A DNA stretch of 64,000 nt from Brevipalpus yothersi (GCA_003956705.1 QZCP01000836.1:62001-126000), one strand, 5' to 3'; numbered from the stretch's first letter, positions 30,270 to 46,500 are shown. Numbers and translations are program-made. Notes: generated by a model not told the origin, from the sequence alone.

Positions 30270-33200
30270 TCAGAATTGATACCACTTTTTGTCCTTATAC
30301 TTGTTGAGTAATTGGCCCGATAGATTTCGAAAACTTTCCGATTCATCCATCATGCGTGCTGTTTTATCTTCCAATTTTTCAAGATGTTCTCCTCTCTCCG
30401 TTAATCCCTGTGGTGAGGAAATGGTGCAAAGAGAGAGAGGGAAAAGAAACCGATAATGATATTAGAATTCTAGATCTCTATTTCTTATGATGATGTATTC
30501 CTCTTGCATGAGAGAGGATGAAAACATGCGAGAAAAAGAGGAGGAGAAATTGGTGAGAGAAAAAGAAAAAGAAAGGAAGAGAGAGAAGAGAATTGTGGAA
30601 ATAATCTCGTATCTAACCATTCGAGCTTTGGCCAATTCGGAAGCTAGTGAACCAGATTGTAGCTTAGCATGATCCAGGGCACTCTGGGTACCTGGAATAC
30701 GCATGGCAACCACTTTAGATCCTTTTCCAGATGATGCTTCACCAACTAAGGAATAGGAATGGATAAGAGAGAGATGAGATGGATTGATGGAAAGAAGAGA
30801 GAAGAGAGACAGAAAAAGATGAAAAAGAATAGGTAAGATTTGGAGATGAAGAGTATTGATGATTAAGAATGAATAGAGAATTGTATTTCGGTAAGAGAGA
30901 TATAGTCTCTCTGTATCTGAATCTCTCTATTACTCTTGAATTGAGTGTTCTCGATAACATATGAAAATAATTACATAGTTCTTCTCGATCTAGAATACTG
31001 GGTCCACCACTGAAGAGGCCTTTGAAGAAGCTTTGCTTCGGAGGCTCAGGCATTTCTTTGGGTGCATGAAGGTTACCAATCATATCGGGTATTATTTCTT
31101 TCATCGCAGACGATATGGTGAACTTTTGTATCTCTGATGGTGACGTTAAATACATTCCATGACCATTGGTGCTGAAGGAAAGTGTTCGAGCAATCCTGGA
31201 TGGTGGGAAGAAAAATAAGAAAAATAGTGAATGAAGAGAAAAGAATTTTGTTGTCCAGTCTTCCAGGCATGTACACAAAATCCTGGGCAAAATCTGGGGA
31301 TTTTGTGTGTCTATCTCTCTCCACAGGAGAGAGAATACTGGGTGAATCCTGATTTTTTCTCTTTTTTTCTCAATGCTTACTCTTCTCCCTCTTTCTTCTC
31401 TTTCTCTCCTCCTTGAAAACGAAGAAGAGGCAAAAAAGACAGAGAAGAGAAAAAAAAGTTAAGGATAAAGCATACCTGACATCAACTGCTGGGAAATCAA
31501 TATCAACCAACTGCCTTAGACTCGGCAATCCGTAGACAACAATATTTCCGGTCGCTAAATATGTTACCAGGCAAACCGAATTGTTATTTTCTGTAGTTTT
31601 TCCACGTAAGATCCAATCATTGAGTAAGTAATAGAGAGAAAAAGAGAGACATAAATTAGAGGAAGAGAGAAGTAGAGAGTGGAAAGAAAAAAAAGGAGCA
31701 AAGAATGAGTAACTATACACAGAATTATTGTATGTGTGTATGTATTTGAGAGAGTACTCTATGGTTGTTCAAAGTATATGATTGTTTGGAAAGTATTGCT
31801 TATCCTGAGTGAAGAAAGTGGAAGTAGAAAGAGAATCGTTTACCTTAGCAAAGATTCTTTTTTTCCATGTCTGTCATTTTATGTGGGCCAAGCAAAATGT
31901 AATGAAACTCTTCTAGTACTCATTCGACAGCCTATTATTATTCTAATGCACAATTCGAATAATAGTAATAATAATGGGCCTCCCTCAAGTGAAACAGTAG
32001 ATGAATAGAAAAAAGGAGTAAAAAAGAGCTAATCTTTCTAGATTACATACATTTTATCTGTAATTTTTATGCTTAAAAAAATTCACTCTCTCTTTCTCTT
32101 CACCCTCATCATGATCATCTTGAGCCAGTATGCTTAACGATGCCTTGAACTTCATCTTAGAGATGAAAATCTTTAAAAACATGATTCCTTCTTCTCTTGT
32201 AATGTCTAACTGAGCGTGTGTGGTTATATATAAATTTATATGTGCTCCTTATGAAAATTTCCAGGAAATTTGATCCACTTGAAAGTATTTAAAGGCAATG
32301 TCAATGCATGACTGAAAAGAATGCAAGATTAATCGAACACCAACTATTCAATCTGTTATCAAAATGGGCTTTCCAATCTTTATAACCAAATTTTGTTCCT
32401 TCTATTCTCTTCCCTTGTCCAACAATGCACAGGCATACACTTTTGTCTTCCTTCCATACTTATTGATTCATTAAAGAGGAAAAGAGAGGGAGAGACTGAC
32501 TAAATGAGGAGCAAGAATAGACATCAGTGGAAGCAAATTGTGTTTCTTTCAAATTGATTATTCTTATATGTGTGTGTGTGTATGTGTGGTGTTGGTGAAC
32601 ATGAAACAGCGTGAAAAGGGAAAAATATTATGGATTCAAGGAGCGAAAAAGATCAGAAAAGAGAGAAGAGTATGTTCGATTTTCCTCGCTCATTTTGTCT
32701 CCAGATCATCATCTTTCTTGTCATGAGGTTCTATTTTCTTGAACTTTTCTCGACAAATTCTTCCAAACAACACTAGCAAGCATAGAAAATGGAAAGAATG
32801 GAGAGGGAGAGAGAAGAAGAAAGATAGCATTTCTCACGAGAATTCAGTCTTTTTACGTACCGAAATAAGAGAGGGAAAAACGAAATAATAGCAAGACGAA
32901 AACAAGAGAGAAAAATAGAGCAAAAGAGTAGTCAACCAAGAATATACTATCATTTCTTAAAGAAAGCGAAAAAGAAATAGAGAATGAATTCACTTTTTAG
33001 TTCAAGTGATAGTAAAAGAGAGAAAGTGAAAGAGAAAATGTCACAATCGAATGAAGATGAATCATCATCCAATGCATTAATTGACAGCGTAATTTCCTTT
33101 TCCGGTATTTTATCATGGATGTTGTCTAATAATTAGGTCTCCAACGAGATAGGTTCGCCGCCATCATTCATTCTTGGCCTGACAATCACGTCAAATTTCC

Positions 33201-36200
33201 TGAAACTAACTGCTTTCAATGATCATCATTTTCATCATCATCACCAAAATTGCTCCTCTCTTCTATACCAGAGAAGACTGATAGTAATGTGAGGTAGAAG
33301 AAAAAGAAGAAGAAGGAGAGGAAGAAAAACGTCGAGAGGGAAAAGAAAAACTCAAGATGCTGAGAAGAAAGGAGAGAAAGAGAGAAAGAGAAAATTTTCT
33401 GCTCTTTCTCCTTCGTATTTCAACCAGACATTGATCTGATATTCTAGCAGATATATATAAGATGATACAGAAAAAGAGAGATCCATAGTATGATGAATAT
33501 TGATAGCAGATCACATCAACTGATCTCCTATAAGTTCATGGCGTGAAATGCAGCAAATTTACTCAAATCATGTGGAACAAATTTTCCCAACAAGGAATCC
33601 AGTCCAGCAAGGAAGGAAATATATCCTCCTATAAGCTGCCAGTTAAGTATACTGGAAAAGCAATCATCGATAAAGTGAAGGGAAAGATGGAAAGAGAAGA
33701 GAATATTCTATCTATCGATGCAAACAAGTGAAAGCTTCGAAAAACGATTCGTTTCCATCTTATCCACTCACATTTTACATCAATTCGAATGAAAATTTCC
33801 CGTATTCAAATCAATTCCTAAGCTATGTGTGAGAGCTGGATGCTGGCTCAAATGGGAGCATAATTCTAATTATCTCCTCGTTAGTAGTAGACAGTACAGC
33901 ATTGGCATGGAAAATTGAAGCCATTTGGTTGTTTGCCTGGAATACTCAATGAAGCTGCAAGAGAAGATAGAGTGAAAGAAAGAAAGAAAGAGAGAGAGAG
34001 AGAAAGCAATCGAGAAACAGTGAATTAGGTGATGTTCAACATTCTTGACATTCAGTTGACCAAAATCCTTTGGATTGAAAATAATAGTGGTAGATAGCTT
34101 AGATTCTTTTTCCAACTTATTTCCAGACAAATCAAGAAAAAGAATGGCTCCAAAACAAGTGATTCAGAGCCTTGATTCTCATGATGCAATGAGAAAAATT
34201 TGCATACACAGGCTCTGCTTTTCCTTTCAACTTCATCAAACCAAATTAGCCCAGCAAGTATACGCCAATATTCTCTCATGAGTCGATTTCATCCACTTTC
34301 TTCACTACTTCATGGAAACGAAATTTGTTTTTGGCGTATGTGCTGTGAATCATTCAACAGCTGAATATTCACGAGGGCCCAAAAAATGCCCAGGCTCCAT
34401 GATTTGATGTCAAAAATTCTTGCTTCCTTTCACCATTGTCTCTCATCACTCTTCTCTCCCCTCTCACCTACTCACATACACCACCTTCACTTACAGATTT
34501 CTTGATACCTTGCTTCCTTCCTACCAAGCACCTTTGTGCCTTGCTTGTGATGGTGAATTTTGATGCTTAATTTGGGTTGAGCTTTGATGGAAAATAAGGC
34601 ACCAAATCAGGTAATCAATGATGCTTGAAGCATATAACTATAACAGTATTTATGAAAGGCACAGGAAAATGAGAGAGAGAGAAAGAGAGAGAAGAGATGC
34701 AAATGTGCCACCTTTACACATGTACATAAAGAAGAAAGCTTGCTGATGTGGGTTTCGCTCTTCCTCCTCCTTCTCTCATGTCCATCGAATATATTTTCCA
34801 GAAAGCATCATGGAAAGTAGAGAAGAGAGAAAGAGAGCTGCTCAAATGTGAGAATCACAAAATCGAGGAATAATTCGATAAGGCAACAGGTAATGGCGCT
34901 TTGATCAATGATGATGATGTAGAGAAAGTAGATTATCGATTGGCTATTCAGTGAGCTTTTAGATATAAAGCTATTGGCTAAGGTGCATATATACACGAGG
35001 TTTCATGACGAGAAAATGAAAAGATCTTTTCAAATAAAGAGAAGGTAGAGGCAAACATTTCATCAATCCTTAATGGTGAAGATCTCCATTTTCTTTCACT
35101 CTCAATTCTTATGCATGTGTGTGTGTGTACATATACATACACCATTTTCCAATCAGTAAGATTTGGATTCAATGGATTCAAATAGTGAAATGGTACAATT
35201 GTGAATGTGTGTAAGGGTGTGTGTATATATGTAAAAGAAAAATACATTATTATCTCCATGAATGAATCAATGAGATATTCTCATTGATCAATCTGAGTAG
35301 AGAATAGGAAAACTATGATAGAATATTATGTTTTTTTGGAACTGCATGTGGGTTCATCCATAACTACCTCACGAAAAAAAGTGAAAGAAAGAGAAAGTCC
35401 TCCATATATAACGTTAAAAAGAGAAAGAGAAAGAATCAATAATATGATAAAATATTCAGCAAAAAGATGATTCATAGCTATGGTAGAAAATAAAGGCACC
35501 ACTAGATGATGGGAGATCGAGAAGACACACGAAAGAGAAAGAGAGAGAAAGATTGAATCGAAGAAGAAAACCATGAAAATGATCATCATGGTGATCATAG
35601 GTGGAACTGAACAGTATAAGATAGATAGAAACAAAGGAATAAAGAGAAAGACATCCAGAAAAGTATGGAAAATAGTTGTGGATAAGCGATATACACATAC
35701 ATACAGAGATATAGAAAGCTTAAGGACGAAGGTAAGTCAAAGTCTATCTTACTATTGTGACTATATATATAAATGGGTGAGAGAGAAAGAAAGAAAGGAA
35801 GAATAACCACAAGCAGTCAACTAAGGTGAAGCTAATAGATCCATGGCAGGGAAAAAGAATGCTCCATCATTGACTATTTCTTGTGATGGACCTGTGCATG
35901 AAGAAGAAAGAATAATCGAAACTAGCTATCTATTGATGCTCCTGGTGTCAAAAAAGAGAGAAAGGTTCAGAGTATGAGAAAAAGTGTGCATGAGAAAATA
36001 GGAGATAGATGGAGAGAGAGGGGAAGAGAGGGGGAGAAGAGAGAGAGAAAACAACTTTCGATAGATATAAATTCTGGTCTCAGATATTTATGTAACAAGA
36101 AAATATACGTCTGGTAAAAAGTCTCCTGAGGCAGAGAAAAGCTGAGAATATCAAATTTGATGAAGCATCTGAAGGAATAAAAACGCTAGGATAACAGTGA

Positions 36201-39200
36201 AAATTTTTTTATTCCTTCTCTTCTTTTTCTAGGAATTCTTTTTCTTATTCTTCTTATTCCTCTTCTTTCATACTCGATCATCAAAAGTAGAGGCCAGCTA
36301 TAGTAGAACTGTTTGACAGTCCAAATCACATGGGAACATCAAAGATTGCCCGAATTTTGACCGGAATTTCAAAATGTTCAATGAATCATATTCAGGGTAA
36401 AAAGAAAGAATGAAAACAAACACCTTAACCAGATAAGAATTGGAAGCAATATGCACGAATGGTCAGTGTTATGTTGCAAGTGTCCATGATTTTTCCTTTG
36501 AAATTTGATGAGAAATCATTTTCACCGTGAATCCAATCGTTCATGGAAAAGAAAGAATCACATACATGTACATAAAAAGAATTGATTGGTTAGAAAAAAG
36601 TGCCATCTTTTTCGAAATAGACTTGAATAAATTTGACGCACAACACACAACGTCAATACCATGTGTCCAGTAGAATTTGAACTTAACAGCTAGTGACAAA
36701 ATAACACCCTCATATCATGTCAAAAAAAAGAGAGGAGAAAAAAACTAGAAATTCATCCAAAAAATTGTGATAGAAAGAGATTTAGAAACTCACACAGAAA
36801 CAGGAGCATTCAGAGGGAGCGAAAGAGGAAAGGTTTTAGAAAGATACGTAAAATTATTAATAATAGCCTAAAACACTTGAGCCCTCAATGAATAGTCAAG
36901 TGTATGAACAGTTTAAATGATTAGAGCAAATATGATCTCATCTACCTACGATGATATTCACATGAGAGGGAAAAAGGAGATTGGATGAAGTTCCCTTTAT
37001 CCATCCCCAGAATATTGTTTTTGTTCAGCTCTAGTCAAACGATGTGAGGAGGAATAAAGTGATAGAAGACTGAAACAGAATGATCGGATTTAACTCTGAC
37101 GCCATACTTTTCGCCAGAATGAGTCATCCCCTCACTTTAGGAATATGTAGATTGCTTGGAATACTGATTAAAACAGAATATGGGATAGAGAGGGAAAGAG
37201 TGAGTGTTTATGCCTTCGTTTATCCACTGGGAGAAGTGATGATTAAATAGAGTGTATGTTCGTTACGAGAACAGAGAGTGAAAGAATTAGTATGAGGAGC
37301 GAGAAAAGAGAAAATTATTCAAGTCAATATACATGTACTTTGAACAACCAGAACAACAACAACAACAACACATCGATGCTGTTGATGGGAAAGAGAGAGA
37401 AAGAGCATAAAAAAGGCATCGAGAGAAAATAAAATCAATCGATATGATTATACCTGGAAATTTCATTTGAATAACGTCAGCTCGAACAGTGAATGAGGTT
37501 TCGGAAAGATTCGCTTTGGCCAAACAAACTTGACTCGGTAAACTGAGTACACATGCTTGCTTTTCGGACACGATCACTTGAAATTGGGAATCTTTCATGT
37601 CCGCTGAGGAAGACGTTGGAGACACTTTATTGCGCACTATACTGAAGCTACTCTGTCCTGAACTGCTACTTCGTGATATACTCAGAGAGCTGCTTCGTTT
37701 ATCATCACCTTTATTGCCTGAGGCAATACTCTTCGACTCTTTCGATAAATTTTCCGCTGTTGATATTCCCAGTCCAGAGTAATCCAGGAAGGATATGGAA
37801 AGTATTGATCCCTTGAGTCGATAGATATTGCCTGGAATATGATGGTAAGGATAGAGGGAGGAAGAGAGAGAGAACAATAATTTCAGTGACATCTTAATCA
37901 AAAATCCCATGTCATATATCAAAAATGATTGGGAAAGCGAAGAGAATACTGTCTTAGCCCCAATAATAACAATAATAACTATCAAGAGCAACATATTAAG
38001 TGTGCTATGTCTTAATGATCGTCCTGCTTTCTTTGAGAACAATTCTTTCCGATTCCAGCTATACTTTAATCAGTAGACATTGGTAAAGAGCAAAGCAGAA
38101 ACAAAGTTTCGATGAAATATGAAATGAGGAATAATGGACATGATCACCATGTCATATCTTATCAAGGTAAGAGCAGAACGGAATGGGTTCGATGAGAGGA
38201 GAGATGAGTCCCGTAAAATTAACCAAGAATAAAAGAAGAAGAAATTATTCATATCCAGCTCATTTTAAGAGATAGAATCTACGGAATAATGAATTGTCAA
38301 GATATGAAAGAAGAAGGAGAATCGGTCGATGAAGACCGAAGGAATGAGAGCTAATCAAGCTTCTTAAATGGCTCAACAACTCTGGAGAATTCTTCGAATA
38401 ACTGAAACAACGTCAATAAAAGGCAACATGGTGATGCTGGTTGGCTGGTCAACTGGATGGAGAATGCAATGAATTGAATGGCCAATTGAGACTGGTGAAT
38501 AGGTTTGTGCGAGAAGAGAGAATGAGTTTGCTAGTGTTAGAAAAAGAAAGTGTGGATAAACAAAAAGAGAGGTCAAAACGAAGAAAGGAGAGAGAAAAAG
38601 AATGCATTCCCATGGACACATTCTTTGTGAATTAATTATTATCAGGCAGGATAAAAAATGCTATCTCTTCATTTTTCTTTCTTACCACTTGTGACAGCAA
38701 GAACTGATTGTAAGCACAAAACTCGATCATCATTAGTTTCAGGTAAAGTGATGATGACTGATAGTGCAGATCCTAGATTGGTGCCAACCCATAAGCATGG
38801 ACCAAATGATGAATCTTGAGAGAAAGAAGATAAAAAATTTTTTAGAGAAATACGTCACAAAAATAACAACAATAAGGATAAAAGTGGCATCGATGCTTAT
38901 CTCATGGAGTTTGATAGATATTTGACTAGATTAATACTTTCAGAGATGAGAGGATAAAAAATTTTCCCAGGGATGTGGGAAAGATGGGAGGTATTTACTT
39001 TAAGCCTCGAAAGGCTTTAAGATGGGCTAAAAAAGGCATCAAATTTTTTGACAAAATTGATTGGTGGATCATATATCAAAAGGGGAATATTTTGAAACAA
39101 AATCAGGTGATCCAGATACGATCAATACTTTGATAGACCAATCATATGAGCCTTCATGAAAATGGAGAGTAAAAGCGAGAGAAATATGAATAATCCAATT

Positions 39201-40498
39201 GTCTATGGCCATATGAATTAGCATACATTAATAATGACATAGGAAAAGAATAGTGTATATATCTTGGACCCAGCATCGATCGGCTACCAGTTCAAAGATT
39301 GCCATCTCATATGAGATTGAGCAAATTAGAAGCTTCCCATGAATGGGCAAGAAGCCATCACTATTATTATGCAATATGAATAATTAAGAACATTCCATCC
39401 AAAATAATGAATCAATAACACGACCAAAATCAAGGTTTAGCCTCCAAACAGAATGGATGAACAGATTTTGTCTGTCTCACCCTAAATGTTTACTCTTGAT
39501 TCCCTGGTTGATCGAGGGAAGAGAGAGAGAGAGAAAAATAGAGGAAAAAGAATCATTCAAAGTAACATCATGCGAGCCAGACACATGGAAAAACGGGTAA
39601 CGAAAAGGAGAGAAAAGTCAGAATGCTAGAAGATAGCTTCAATAGGAGAGAGAGAGAGAGAGAGAGAAATGAGAAGTGGAAAGTTCACAGGATGATCAGT
39701 TAGAATTACAAGGACCACTTTTTCTTCCTAGACAGATAGGATATAGAGATGGTACTTTAGAGAAGCAAACATTGTGAAACAAGGTTCGCAAAGGAATTGA
39801 TTTTGGATGAAACCGGAGGAACAAAGAGAGGAAGAGAGAGAGAGAAGGAAAGAAGAAGAGAGATGAGAAAAGTGCTTTTATCTATTCGGGTATGGCCCAG
39901 CCAGAGGGAAAAACATCATCGGAAAAGTAGTAGAAAAAGAAGAGAGGGAAAGAAGGAGAGCGATGTATTGACATTGCAAACATTTCTAGTTTGCTAGAAT
40001 ACTAGCAAAATCGATGGTAATCGAATCGAATATATATATATCGGCTAAAACATGATAGACAAGAGTAACGAGGGCAAAATGATGATGAGTTCTCATCCCA
40101 ATGGCAGGCTAATTTTGCCGCTGGGATGAGATCGTATCAGATTTGTATGGGTAAGTGTATGTGTATGTCTGTGTGTGAAGAATGAAAGACAAGAGTGGAT
40201 GCTGGGATGGCAAATGAGAAGAAACGGCCAGAAGATGAGGAGAGAGAGAGAGATGGTCAGAGGATGGTAAATCACTCAAAGGAAACAACAACTCATTTGC
40301 TGGGATAGGTTTTGCTTTTTTTCTCGCTCCTCTTCATGTTCCATTCATCGCTCATGAGAAGGATGCTGAATGATAGAGGAGAGCGAGAAGTGATGAGAAC
40401 AGTTAGTGAAGAACAGTGATGCTGATATCATCATTTATCCATCGTTTCTTGAAATAGTGATATTTGTGAGAAATGAAGAAAGAGAATAAGAGTAAGAA

Positions 40499-40530
<32 letters not shown>

Positions 40531-43500
40531 GAGAGAAGTTGGAGAAGATGAAGGTGAACCTTGGAGAGGAGCTGAGCAACCGGAAGATAACCAAAAATGA
40601 TAACCAGCTGGATGATCCAGAGGAATTGCGTAAAAGAGCGGAAAAGGAATGCGTGTGAGAGCATCCTTATCAAATAATTTTCATTCACACAGACACACAT
40701 CCACATACACATGGACCATAGAGTATTGAGAGTATGTAGGAAGAAAGGAAAAATAGTGGCCCTTGGATGCATTGATGCTCACCAAGATTAAGCATGAACT
40801 CTCAACATTATCAGCACTAGAATATGGTCTTCAGGCCACTAGTTTTAGCTTTTGAATGCCTTCATGAGTACACATTAACTCACTTCACCTCTCCACAAGC
40901 TGCTCAAGGGATAAGTGTCATGCCAAGTGGAATAAGAAGAGAGAGAGAGATGGAATAAGAGGAATGAGAGAGAGAGATGAGTAGAAGAGGAAGATGTAGT
41001 TCAAATAGATCAGAACCCTTCAAAGAGGGATAGAGGATGCTGGGGGATGATGTAATACTGATACTATCATATCACTATCGGATGACTTGAGAACTCAAAA
41101 GACATGGAATACATGAGGTGAAATGAATTGAATCGTTGACGAAATATCAAGGGCATCCGAATTGTGATGACGTTGATAGAAATTTTACCTTCGCCAAAAA
41201 AAAAGGTTATCCACAACAAGCTCAGTTGAGTAAGCGATTAGATAAATACTAAGATGAGGAAGTGAAGGTAGATGTAAAGAGAGAGAGAGAGATGAAATAA
41301 AATACAGTTTTGTGTGTGACTGAAAGTTCCCCTAGAATGAATTCTCCGTGAAAGATGTATGATTGCCAAGTTACTCCTAATATGATTAGAGTTAAAAGTT
41401 GAAAGCTAGCAAAAACACATCTATAATCAGAAATTCAATGAAGTGTGGACACAAGCACACATAAAAGCTCGAGGCATATTGTGTGTATGTGTGTAGATGG
41501 AAAGAGTATGTCAAGCAGGGCAATATTATCAAAAGAGCCATGCTTATATCTCTCTTTCTCTGTATGCCTCCTAGTTTGTCGCTGTATATGATCATGAACT
41601 TTTGCTTTATGTTTCCGTTATCATTTCTGTTATTTCTAGGGAAGGTCCACAAATCGTTGCTCCAGCAAATAGGAGAAGAAGAAGGAGAACAGTTATAGTT
41701 GATACATACAGGCTACACACCATTCTGTATAGATGGTATGTATTCTCTCTTTCTCTTCTATGAGTCAAGTGAAAATGTATGAAAATTGTATAAATAATAA
41801 TGTTCGAAAAAAAGAAGTAAAAAGACTAAAACTCCATGAGATACACGTATATGTATGTGTGAGATAGAAAAGAATCTTTTTGGTGTGCTTATATTTTACT
41901 CACCTGCCTTGGTGGCGTAGGTTTCCGCGAACGTTAGGCACTGGATGGGTTCATTTGCTATGCTCTCCGAACTGGAGATACTTGAACTTCTTGAGCGTGA
42001 AAATAAATTATCATTCTTATCTGTAGGCATACAATAATAATAACAATAATTAATGGAGGAAAAAAATAATCAGAAAGAACATATACGTTCATTATGCGTG
42101 ATGTGATATAGTCTATATTATACAGTTATAATGTAGTTCACTAGATAGTGAAAGAAAGAGAGAGAGAAAGAGAAAGGCAAAATTTGTGGGCATCAAGGTG
42201 GAAGTAAAGGATGAGAAAAGAGTGAGAGAAAGTAGTGAAAACCTTTATTCTTTTTAGCAATTCTTCAGAGAATTTTTATTCCTTTCAACTCAAATTTGAG
42301 CTTCAAAATGCCTGAATTTTTGCCCATTAACACATATATATACGCTCATATCCACACACACACGTATATAAAGAATATAAAAAGTAGTAAGCAGGTTTTG
42401 CTGTAATAATCTTGGGCACTGGAAGCGACCAAAGAAATGAAGAAAGATGTAGGTGATAGAATTGAGAAAAGAATAGAGCAATTGGGTGTGTGAGAAAGTG
42501 AGAAAAAACAAGAGAATATGAGAACAAGAACAACATGAGAAACGAAAAAGTGAACAGAGATGGAGAGAAAGAGAGAGAAAAGGGCAATACAGAGAGACTT
42601 TATGGAACAAAGCTAAGAATTTTTCTCACTCTTTTTGAAATGAGACTTACGAGAATAAAAGTTCAAGAATATTGGATAGAACTACATGCAGTCATATACA
42701 CACACATTCACACAGTTTATAGTATTCAGCAGCATCCTAAAACTAGAATCATTCATCACTTGCATTTTTTTCTACTTCTCATCTTTTCTCTTTCTACTTT
42801 TTTCTACTTTTTCAGACTAACCTAGACGTCAGATGGATGAAAAGAAGAAGAGAGATGAGGAAAGAGAAAATATGGATGAGAAAAACGAGATGCTTGATCC
42901 TTATGGAAAAAGTTGCCTAAGAAAAAATCTTCACGTGACAAGTGAGGATAATGGATTTATGATGCTCGGGTATATATATATGTGTGTGTGTGTGATATGT
43001 GTCAAGAGAATTGCTAAAGAGAAAGAGAAGAATAACCAACACTTTCTCTCTTCATAACGGTAAAGATCAACCATTCTTGGTGACCAAAAATGTTATGCGT
43101 GAGCATTTGCCAATGCTTGACATGCAAATTCTTTTGCCTTCTCTTTCTTTTTCTCTCTCACCGCACTCACTTTCTCATTCATTAATACTCTTTACTCATA
43201 CTTACTTTCTGAGCTCGGTGATTTACACCGATCGGAATCACTTTGATTGCCATCAGGATTATCTTTGGAATTTTGGTTTGAAGCATTGCGCTTGGGTGAC
43301 TTGAGTTGCCGCTGGTAAGGATCAGAACTTCCTGTGGAGTCGAAAAGAGACAGAAAAGAACAAAAGAATAAAGATAAGAATACATCAATATATTCATGAC
43401 ATCAATAAACAACGTCAACGTATGGCTGAGAATAATATGGCCAAGTAAGTGGAACTATGAGCATACAGACCGACACATACATACATACATACATATATAC

Positions 43501-46500
43501 ACACACACACACACATAGACCACCATCACACATACTGTTTCAGCCACAAAGTGACCACAATCTTTGGACCCTTTTGGACGATCAATTATTAGTACTGAAC
43601 AACAAGCAGCTACTTTTCCTTTCTTCTATTCTTTCTCGTTTCCCTTATCAAATGGAAGATAGAGAGAGAGAGAAAATAGTAGCAACAACAACAAAAACAG
43701 TTATAGTAAGAAAAGAAGAGAAGAGGAAAAAGCTATCAAGTTGCATCACAGAATGGAAAGATATTCGAGCCTCTTGGTAGAAGGGAATACCATGCTTACA
43801 CAGGATTAGCATTCTGATGCTAATGTTCACATTTTGTGTACTCTTTGTATTTTCCATCTTCCATTAGACAATCGTTCGGTATACATGTATACTTCTTATA
43901 CATCCGCTATAACGTTATATGTGTATATATCTCATCTTCCCTCTATCTCTCCCACTCTTTCCCAGAGTTTCGAGTACAGTTTCAAGAATTTTCAAATATT
44001 GTTACGCAACATTGAATAGATCAGAATTGACAAGAATTTAGGATTCATAACAGAAGCAGTTTCTATTCTATTTCTGTAGAGAAATATTCAATATTCAATG
44101 GCTAAAAGGTTACTAAAAGAATTGTAACGCACACTCCGTTTTTTGTCTTGGTTATTACACCATAACTGATGAGAGAAGAAAGGGTAAACCGGAGAGAGGA
44201 AGAGAGAGAAAGAAAAAAAAGAAAGAAAGAAAGAGAGAGAGAAAAGCGTGTGATGTCCACACACAGTTAGATTGATGATAGGCTCACATTCATTAAGGAA
44301 TTCGTGTATTACAAAAGTGATAGACCGTTACTCATACTTTTTCCAACTTATACGCATATACGCATATATATGTTCATATATATTCACATAAGCTCATCGA
44401 CCGATAACAACAATCGATATGAGTCAATATCCGAGCTCGCTACTTAGCTACACGGTGAAGAGTAATAGGAAAGGTGTATCTTACAAAAGACACAGAGAAT
44501 AGAGAATTTCTATCTTTCTCTTTTTTTACTTCAAAAAGTCACATGTGTGAGTGTAGATGTGTGTGTGAATATTATGACCCAAATTTAACTTACTGGTGGA
44601 CAAAAAGTGATTTGATGATACGAATCTCTACTATTTCATTCTCTCTTTTCGAAACTCAACTGAAATGTTCTAGTTTTTTGTATTCTCTCTCTGTCCTTCA
44701 TTCTCTCACACTTCATTCCACTATCTATCTCGCTATTCTTCATCGTATGTCATTCCTGGATGGATGCTGAACGATCATCATCATCACTACTTTATATATA
44801 TATATGTATACTGTCCACTATACTATGTATAAATGTGCTTTTTTCCTTTTCTCTCTCTCTCTCTTCACTCTCTTCTTCTTGATGGTAGCCTGCGGAGTTG
44901 ACAAAGGCGATTGCCATTATCGTCATTCGATAATCGATTTCAATTTCGATTCATGTTGTCGCTACTGGTGCATGAATGTATTGGATTTTGGGGCAAAATA
45001 GACTAGTGTAGTAAGGAAAAGAAAGAGAAAATCAGCAATCGTGTTTCTTTGACAGCAAGACCATCCAGTGCACAACTACTAGAATGTATATATATATATA
45101 TATATATATGTACAACCAGTGGAGATGAAAAAAAGGAGAATAGAGAGAAGAAGAAAAAATCAGTGGTGCGATCGCCAATGGAGTTCAGGCAAGCAAGAAA
45201 TAAAGAACAGAGAGTTCATATCAGGCAAAAAAGAAAATCATGAACAAGGTGACATCGATAAAAGAGTAGAGTTTTTTTTTCTTCTGGTGAAGAATACAAG
45301 TGAGCAGAAAAAGAGAGACAGAATATCTAGGCTTTTTTTGATAATGTTTTTGGAGCGAAAAAAAAGAAGAAAAAAAGCGATAGATGAAGAAAGAATAGAG
45401 TGAGAAAGTATGGCGTAAGAAAACTATGGAACAGAATTCAGATAGTTTGTAGCAAGTTTGCTTGCTCTCTCTCCTCAGGATAGAATTCAATAATAATTAT
45501 ATAGTAGAAAAAGGTAGGATTAACTTTAATAATAATTGATGGAAATTTTTTCTCGACTGATTGAAGAAAACACAAAGTAGATACATACACACACTCACAG
45601 TGTGTATCTATGTATGTCGCGCTTATACATTGAATGTATTTCTTTTTTCAGATAGGAATACAGATTATGAGGTCTTAGAAAAACAAATCTCTAAGGTGCG
45701 GATATGACTGTTCTCTAAAGGTTCTCATGAGAAATATATTCTTCGGGATGGGGGTAGGAAAGAAGAAGGTACAGTAGAATTGAAGATGAAAACATGCTAC
45801 ATTTGAAATGAGAATGATGTTACATATATACATGTACTTGAAAAGGAATGAAAAAAGGACCCTAGAAAGATTGTATACGCTATATTTGGACTTTGGCAAT
45901 GCTTATATGAGCAGGAATATGAATAAATCAAACAGAGAGATTTTTCAATTCTCTCTGGCATTCTATTTCACTTGTCGCTCATAGCCTCAAGAAAAGGAGT
46001 AAGATAAATTCAAACAGCGAATATGTCATTGCTGTTACACAGACAAAATGGTAAAGATCCAGATCCAGAGAGACAGAGAAGAGCAATGATGTGAACAAAG
46101 GAGAAAAGATGAAAAAAACATCTCATCAACATGAAATGGGAAGAAAAAAACATTCCAAATCAAACTATACATACAGCATGTGTGTGCGTTTGTCTCTCGA
46201 AATACTAGAGAAAGAATAGAGGAACCAAAAATTTCGAGGTTACTTTGCTTAACTCAAATTGTCACATGGAAGAGCCCGCAAGCATAGGGAAAATGTGTGT
46301 GTAATGTAACTAGATGTACAGATGAATGAGGACGTTTTTGGTGTGTGTGACTTTTATGTGATCTTAAACGAAAAAAAAATCATGCTTCACCACATTAAAT
46401 CAGGAATATTCCTTGTACTTTTTCTTTTTTTGGCTCGAACTTTTTTCTAGTTAGATTATTGAACAAAGAGGAAGGGAATGAAAATCACTCAAATGTTCAA

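Noticed and set aside
44804..45001. Cys-containing short ORF with hydrophobic leader, resembling a small secreted peptide
   Set aside because: Lies in tomosyn intron 2 within repetitive DNA; only one candidate segment and no promoter or family support.
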